A DNA stretch of 64,000 nt from Polytrichum commune (taxonomy: Eukaryota; Streptophyta; Polytrichopsida; Polytrichales; Polytrichaceae), in assembly GCA_950295325.1 (NCBI GenBank), contig OX485809.1, forward strand, positions 28,644,001-28,708,000. The letters run 5' to 3'. Of this stretch, positions 57,560-64,000 are shown piece after piece. Numbering within the stretch: position 1 is the stretch's first letter; each line of letters starts with the position of its first letter. The notes below the pieces were generated by a model that had not been told where the DNA came from, made no database searches, and saw only the letters and a list, made by a program, of their open reading frames with translations. The translations under genes and the position numbers were made by a program.

Positions 57560-59872
57560 ATCGGTTTAGTGTATTAACCGTATTTGCCACTACTTCTACC
57601 AAAAATAATTTCTCAAGTTTTTAAGCTTTGAGCATATGTTTTGCCATTGTGACAATGGTTTGATTTGCACACTCCGCTGGTCCAATGTCTTGACATGTGC
57701 TCTCAATGTTGTGTTCCATGAAAAATGCTTTAAAATCTTTTGAAATGGAAACCCATGCGCTCATCCACTGAAATGCCTTAATTTTGTACTCCGATTGCGT
57801 TTTTATAAATGCTCAGAACTCCTTAAATCTCTCAAACCACTTTCCCTTGGGTTTCATCATGTAAACTGCATATTCTTTAAAAATATCATTAATAAATTTG
57901 ACAAAATATTTCGCGCCTCCCATGGACATGTTCCTCATGTGGCTACAAACACCCAAATGTACAATCTCTAAGGGTTTTGTTGCTTGCCCCTCCCAGGGAG
58001 TGCACTGTTCAAGTACTGTATTTATACACGTGGGTGCACAAAAGGGGTATTATTTAAAACAAGCATGTACAAAATGTACGTACAAGAGACATATTGCTAT
58101 TAAGCAAGAAGTAGATATACATGAGGCTATAGAAAAATATATGTAAAGTACGCATTTACGCGTTTACGCGTTCAAGTCAGACCTGGACCAAGAATCATGT
58201 GTTTTTTCATCCACTAAGTAACGACTTTATAACTAAAAATCCATGATTTGATATTATACATATAATAGGGCCATATTTTTGCATTTCCAAACATTTGTAC
58301 ACATGTTATATACAATTTATGTATTTGTTTTTGGATCCTTGTGTACGTATGGAAATGCATTTTGAAGCAATGAGATTTGTAAGTATATTGCTTGATTTTA
58401 GCAAAAATAAAATGTATACAGGGGTATTTTAATAAGGGGCATGCACGCACGTGATGCTTGGTTTTAATGAATAGTGCACTCCATGAGTTGCCCCTCTGCA
58501 TTGTTACCCTAAACCCTAAACCACATATTGCATACCCTCCGTACGTGCTTCGCAAACCAATGTAGAGGGGGGATTAGAGGTTTTATCTAGGTTCATGCCC
58601 CTCACTATGTTTTGGAATGCATAAATGCTCCTCACATTCAAATGACCAAGTTGGCGATGCCAAAGTTTCACCAGACTACCTCCCGCATGTGAACGCACGA
58701 AGTTGGCCTCATCCGCTCCACATACCTCCGTAAAGTTCATTTGGTACAAATTCCCTTCACGTTGAGCTATTGCAACCATAGCGTCGTTTGTACCTCCCAC
58801 GATGCATCGTTTATGTGAAATTACACCTTCAACCCTCTGGATGAAAACTTGCTCACCGAAAGCGGATTGGCTTGCAATTTTGGCACATGAAGCCCATTTG
58901 TGATGTGAATTCTAGTTTATTTGCCTCTCATTTTAACTCCATCGACAATAGATCCCATTCCAATGGCTTCGCCCATGATATCATCATCCAAACGCACGTT
59001 GTGTAGAGAAATTACCTTGTACGTGTCGAATATCGCCCTATGCGAAATCATGTGTTGTGTGGCTTTCAAATGCATGATTCATTTGTAAACGCTCATCGAA
59101 TGCGTTTTGTGTTCCGTTGCAAATGTAAATTTGTCATTGTCCTTTGCATTTTTTATATTTTCCCTATCTTTGTTCTTTGCTTTGTAGTAAATTCACACAC
59201 CGTGGCCCGGTTTGCCTTAATAAAAACACGTGAAGGTAGATTGCTTTTGCCATGAAGGTGGATTGCTTGTTTTTCTTGGACACGACACCATTGACGTATC
59301 TTCACCTTGGGGTTTCTTCTCCTTGCACTTCAACATCTCATGCATCAAACGTGCCATCACATTCTTCATAGTCAATTTCTGCATCGACGTTATTTCCAAA
59401 GCGGTGATCAAGAATTTATGATAAGGCCGGTAAATTGTCGAGCAAAGTTATGACGATGTCTTCATCTTGCATGGGTACCTCCAAATACACGAGCTGATCC
59501 GCAAACACTTTGACGTTATTAATGTGGTCTAACAAGTCATTGCCTTCTTGCATTGTGCACGTGAAGAACTTGCAATGAACGAAGAGGATGTTAGACAAAG
59601 TCTTCGTCTCATGGATGTTGCAAAGGGTCTCCCACGCCTCCGCCAAGCCTTTGCAACTTTTGATGTGCGCAAGTTAATTGTTTGCCAAGTTGAGGCCAAT
59701 GATGGACATGACCTTCTTTATGTGCCTTTGGTACTTCAACACTTTGGGATTCACATTAGAAGGTGGAGCCTTTTTGGATCAGTTCACAATGTCCTAAAGG
59801 TTCATGAAAGCCAAAACCATCTCTATTTTGAACTTTCAAAGGCTAATTTCTCTATGTCGAAGTTGTCCATAA
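57560..59872 (-). pseudogene. Ty1/copia gag-pol relic
   Basis: Read on the minus strand from the ATG at 59872, gag begins 'MDNFDIEKLAFESSK'. The copia gag core 'EAWETLCNIHETKTLSNILF' and 'EGNDLLDHINNVKVFADQLV' follows (59416-59646), then 'KNVMARLMHEMLKCKEKKPQ' and a broken zinc knuckle near 59200. Next are a protease-region segment with 'LHVPKLQANPLSVSKF' (near 58840-58890) and the GAG-pre-integrase signature 'LWHRQLGHLNVRSIYAFQNI' (58516-58800). The integrase core lies at about 57640-57990 ('MRNMSMGGAKYFVKFINDIF'). A 495-bp insert breaks the integrase after the EGQ codons. Stops and shifts occur throughout and RT/RNase H are absent, so it is dead and internally deleted. The copia class is secure from the domain order. 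Confidence 0.85.
57993..58487. mobile_element. Mutator-like non-autonomous insert in copia integrase
   Basis: TTGCCCCTC stands on both sides (57984-57992 and 58488-58496), a perfect 9-bp target duplication as made by Mutator-like elements. The ends carry inverse copies of GGAGTGCACTRTTCA (about 57997 and 58467-58482). Removing the insert and one TTGCCCCTC rejoins the copia integrase text. No coding capacity. Tandem ACGCGTTT units lie near 58160-58172. Confidence 0.85.
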
Positions 59873-61139
59873 CTCTAACCTCTTTGCACTTGAGATTTAC
59901 CATCTTATGCTTAAATAAGTTCCCTCGCTATTCAAATGTCTATTTGGAACTCAATGCATTCAAATGACACATTTTCAATTTCCGATGAACCTTTTTGTCT
60001 TCTAATTTTGTGTTTCCACTCCATTCCACTTAAATAAGTTCCATTCAATTTCAACTCAAAAATGCTCTCATGGCATCAAAAGGGCTTTTGGTCAAATGAT
60101 GTGAAATCATTCAAGTCAGATGTTATTCACCACCAATAAGAGCTTATGCTCTCAAATATGCCCTAGAATTATCAAATCACTCAACCTACATTTTCTTCAC
60201 CTCAAATGAGTCCACTCCCACTCCAAAATGCCTAAAGACACTCTTTTCACTCGACTCAGATCTCTCATACCTCAAATGAATCCACTTGTTTTCAAATGTG
60301 TGTTAGGACTTTTTAATTACTTAAGTTAAATATTTTTTAATTTAAAAGAGTGCATTTTTCTTCTTCTCAAATACGGATTGCATTCTCCAATTATTCAAGT
60401 TATATGCTTAAAATCTCAAATCACATTCAATGCACGCACATAAGTTTTTCCACCCTCAAGACATTAAAAAAAATACTTCCTTTGTCGCAAGTCTTCCTAG
60501 TGCCCCTTAACTTATCTTGACTGCTTCGCAACTCAAGCAAGTGTCATGACCGCTAACTTGCACATTCCACACACGTGCATGATTAGCTCCCCATACCGTG
60601 GACCTCTAAGCTCATGACTTGGTAACCAACCCTCCTACACATGCACTTGGGACTCTCCCCTTAGTAGGTAGCCAATGATTAGATGTGGACTTCCATTCAT
60701 GGAAATCCAATTTTGAATTGATCATTGCATTGCCAGAGCAACATTACAACAACCCCAAGCATAGTTGCCAAGTATGCTTTGGGTGTGGTTGGTTGGCAAC
60801 GCCACCTCACCCATATAAGCTTCTAGGACTTTGGGCAGGGCCTTTATTCCACCGTCAAGTATCCTTTTGTCTCTCTCCTAAGAGTTGAGGCTAAGTAAAC
60901 ATTTTTCCCTAGGCGTTGGGGCTTGGAGCCCCTAGCAGCTTTGAACCATCATAACTTCTTTGTATGATCTTTGATGTACTAAGGAACCACTCTATTGACA
61001 TCTACTTGTTGCGTGGATGCCGATGAACTCTTCACGTGCCTCATTCAGGCAAGTTTTGAGGAAGTTATGGTTGTTCTAACCTCAGTAGTCTCGGACACCA
61101 CTTCCAAGGTGTTGTCTCTAGGCAACGCCCCACTCAAAT
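59873..61139. other. Copia 5' region, non-coding
   Basis: It lies between gag and the right direct repeat. It holds several CTCAAAT(G/A)-type phrases (60080-60420) of degenerate repeat character. No primer binding site could be recognised at the inner edge of the repeat. Confidence 0.4.
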
Positions 61140-61640
61140 TGCCATGATTAGGATTAATCACACTTAATTACATTCAATCACACTTACTTAGTTTAAATGC
61201 ATATGAATACTTTGTATAAGTATAAGGTTCTAACTAGACTATAATATTTAACATACTAAAAATAAAATAGTAAAATTTAGTTCCATTTTAAGAATGAAAA
61301 AGACCCTTTCAATGTCAAGTCACAAAAATAATAACCCCAATGCTAGTGAAGGTTTTGTAATGCTTTTTACTTCCAAGTTAAATACATGCTTTATTGACGG
61401 TTTCACTTTGATAATGAAATCTTAGTCAATTGCTTATTTACTCAATGGAAGTGATCATATATATTGGATTTTGGACCTTGAAGGTGAAGTGCACTCAATA
61501 TGGGATTTGTAGATAAGTGGCCTTCAAGGATGCATGGGCAATGGTTTTTTCAAAGTTGGGTAGGCATGCAGAAGTTTTCGGTCGGGTCTAGAAAATCTGG
61601 AATTCTCTCTGGGCGGCTGCCCCTGCCCGAATCTACCTCC
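61140..61640. repeat. Right long direct repeat (LTR-like) of the copia relic
   Basis: Matches 56500-56990 (for example ACCCTTTCAATGTCAAGTCA and AGTTAAATACATGCTTTATT). It would be the 5' LTR for the minus-strand element. Confidence 0.65.
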
Positions 61641-63740
61641 CCATAAAAGTTTGTTGGGGGGGGGGAGTTTAACATCCCCCGTTATTCAAGGTAGAGGCAA
61701 AGTAATTTATAACATAGACACTATGAAGTTGAGAAGTTGTGCTAGAGAAATTTCCTATTGCTTTAAGAGTACTATGTATAGAAACTTACATAAGGTGAGA
61801 ATAGTTGCATAAGTTGACGTAAGACATTTCATAATAGAAATTGATTGTAGAATTGCAAAGCAAGTGAGTGAGAGTGGATACTCGAGAGCCTTGTACAAAA
61901 TTGAGTTTCACACATGAGAGTGATTAACAATTGGAGTAGAAGTGAGAGTGAGATTTATTTGAATATACCAAGGCAATTTGTGAGAGAGAAAATACAAATC
62001 AAGAATGTTGGTTTAGAGAAGAGTTGCAATAGGAAGAGTGAGTGTCCAAAACAAGATTGCGTGGTAATTGAGCATATATATATATATATATTTCTAAATT
62101 GACTTGTTGCAAACAAGAGATATAATTACTCAACATGATTCAAACATGATTTCCTTGTATATCTAAGTTATTCTTCTAACATTCTCTTTTTATAAGGATC
62201 ATTTATCCTATCATATCTAAGTCACAAAAATAATTGATTGCCTATGTATTGGAAGACTTAGGGATAATGAGAAATAACATGAATGGAAAGCAAATTATGA
62301 TGTATTGTTTATTGGTATGATTATATTATATAATGAGATTGCTACCCAACAAGTATTTATTGATTTCTAATATTCATATAAATATAATGGCTATGTTTAA
62401 AAGTACTCTATAACTATTATAATACAACTACGTGCTAACACTTTATGTCGGAAGTTATCTTTATGAAGAGAGGTTAAGGAAAATTGATAAATATGATAAG
62501 TTTTGAGAGAATGATTTAAAGATGCCTCCTCAAGAGTTGACAAGGAAGTTGAGAGTTAGTAGATGTATTGTCACACATGTGGAAGGGAGGTCTTTCCTAC
62601 ATGGCAAGAGAGTACCCAATAACAACTTGTTAGTTGTTAAAGTGATTGTTACCTGTATCATACCGAGAGGTGACTCTAATAATGGGAATCAACAATAAGA
62701 GGGTAGATAAAAAGCCAAAGAAGGGAGGATTAGTTTGAGAAGCTAAGGAGAGAAATGTGAAGGTTGATTATTGAAGGAAGGTCAATAAGAGTTTCTTGGC
62801 TACTTGGCTACTTGGCTTCATGTTATATACATAAGAGAGACTACAAAAAATCATTGGTTGCTCGGTTACTCGGATACTTGAAGATAAGTTATTAGAAATA
62901 ATTACTTGATCACTTGATTGGTTGGATACTTGAAGAAGAGTTAAAAGAATCATTTGGTCACTTGATTACTTGCATACTTGCAAAAGGGTTACTACAAAAT
63001 ATTACTTGGATACCTACAAAGGATTATCACAAAAGACTACTCGGGTACTCATTTATTTGGAAACTTGAAAAAAATTACTTGGAATGATTACTCGATACTC
63101 ACAAGGGATTTTATAAAAGACTACCGAAGCTATTTGGAGGAAAAATTAACTAGTTACTTGAAAGATAAGAGCACTGACAGCTTGGAGGAAAATATAACCA
63201 ACTACTCAAAGGAAAGAGATAACAAGCTAATTGGAGACAATTGTTGCACCTGAAGAGTTGCAACATACAAGGGTTTGCATGACAATGACCAACACTAAGT
63301 AGTAACATTTGAAGCAAACAAACAACTACAACACATAAAGAGCTCTGACACACGAAGGGAGTTCAATACAACTAAGTTAAAAGATTAAGAGTTACATTTG
63401 AGTTGGTAGGAATCATTTGACGAGATAATGCTAAGAGATGGATCCATCTCAACAAAGAGCCTTTAAGTGAGATTGAAGGTTCCATCATGAAAACTACAAG
63501 GTAAAGAAACTTTTGAAAAAAAATCTACGTCGCCAAAAACACAAAAGAAGTCTTTGATAGAAGCTTGAAAGAAACGATAAGCGATTGACAAGGAATACAA
63601 GTAATTAATCATCTTTATTTAGAAAATGCTCTTAGTCACTACAATACAATTAACCTTAGAAACAATTAGAGGTAGTTGAGCTCTATAATTGATTTTTTTA
63701 TGGTTTGGGGTTTGGCAACAACTTCAAACTTCTTACTGAA
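61641..63740. other. Non-coding stretch with degenerate ACTTG repeats
   Basis: A G10 run lies at 61656-61665 and (TA)n at 62076-62091. From about 62795 to 63120, variants of TTACTTGGATACTTGAAG repeat at irregular 35-50-bp steps, giving partly open frames without recognised motifs. No gene is supported. Confidence 0.45.
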
Positions 63741-64000
63741 TTGGACATTCTCTTCATCAGTCTCAACTGAAGGCCTTCAATCCAAGTTACTTTTGGGTTG
63801 AGAACAATGTGTTGTCATTAAGAAATCACTTCAACTTTGATGGCAAGTCCAACTTTCTCGGTGTGTAAGAGACTCTAGGGCAACACATTTAATTTTTTTT
63901 AAAGCCCCAAATCTTTCATCGATTTCTGCATATTATTTGCATTTGAATATTTACATTGAAATACTAGACTCAAATGCATTGTATTATGTGGGGTTATGCA
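63741..64000. repeat. Fragment related to 57200-57420
   Basis: CTCAACTGAAGGCCTTCAAT (63761) and some downstream text recall CCAACTGAAGGCTTTCAATC at 57220, so it is probably another part of the copia-associated repeat, cut by the window end. Confidence 0.4.

Noticed and set aside
58506-58522. ACCCTAAACCCTAAACC, a plant telomere-type repeat
   Set aside because: Only two units, lying inside the minus-strand copia frame next to the 9-bp duplication; no telomeric array.

Overview
The window looks like a piece of a large, repeat-rich land-plant nuclear genome. It holds one intact, confidently recognised host gene: an ETHYLENE INSENSITIVE 3 (EIN3/EIL) transcription factor at 42892-44889 (+), with a single uninterrupted coding exon. 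Almost everything else is AT-rich intergenic DNA built from decayed and nested transposable elements. EIN3/EIL genes and the TE families present (PIF/Harbinger with a trihelix partner, MULE, hAT, CACTA, Ty3/gypsy, Ty1/copia) point to a streptophyte plant. The low gene density and the wording of the EIN3 DNA-binding domain make a seed-free plant (fern, lycophyte or relative) my best guess, but this is inference. No bacterial-type operon, CRISPR array or rRNA gene is present.

Layout. 1-3600: dispersed repeats, a GGGCC-ended MITE end and nested palindromes. 3613-8833: a decayed transposon neighbourhood with a MULE-type transposase relic with SWIM zinc finger (minus), facing away from a multi-exon relic whose first exon carries a ParB/sulfiredoxin-like DGNHR motif (plus). 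10210-14390: a Ty3/gypsy relic with LTR, iMet-type primer binding site, an 82-bp tandem array and RT/RNase H/integrase remains. 14400-24700: non-genic, with several copies of an AACCGGTT-bearing repeat. 24714-26116: a 1.4-kb terminal-inverted-repeat element with a 141-bp tandem array. 26147-36932: a candidate whole PIF/Harbinger element (TAA target duplication, GGGC-type termini) holding a trihelix gene and a DDE transposase in convergent tail-to-tail order. Its trihelix gene is split by a 2130-bp CACTA-type element with a TTT target duplication, whose removal restores the reading frame. 37000-41000: non-genic with one fold-back MITE. 41481-42696: three Tourist-like MITEs stacked directly in front of EIN3. 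42892-44889: EIN3. 45000-52300: more mixed-composition, apparently non-coding DNA. 53484-56343: hAT transposase tail, a tRNA-like fold and a hAT-type MITE with a perfect 8-bp target duplication. 56500-61640: a minus-strand Ty1/copia relic between long direct repeats, with a Mutator-like non-autonomous insert (9-bp target duplication) in its integrase. 61640-64000: non-genic.

The genes do not form a pathway. The biology on show is layered transposition: several element classes identified by target-site duplications that can be read directly, and a conserved ethylene-signalling regulator whose upstream region has been rebuilt by MITEs less than 200 bp from its start codon.
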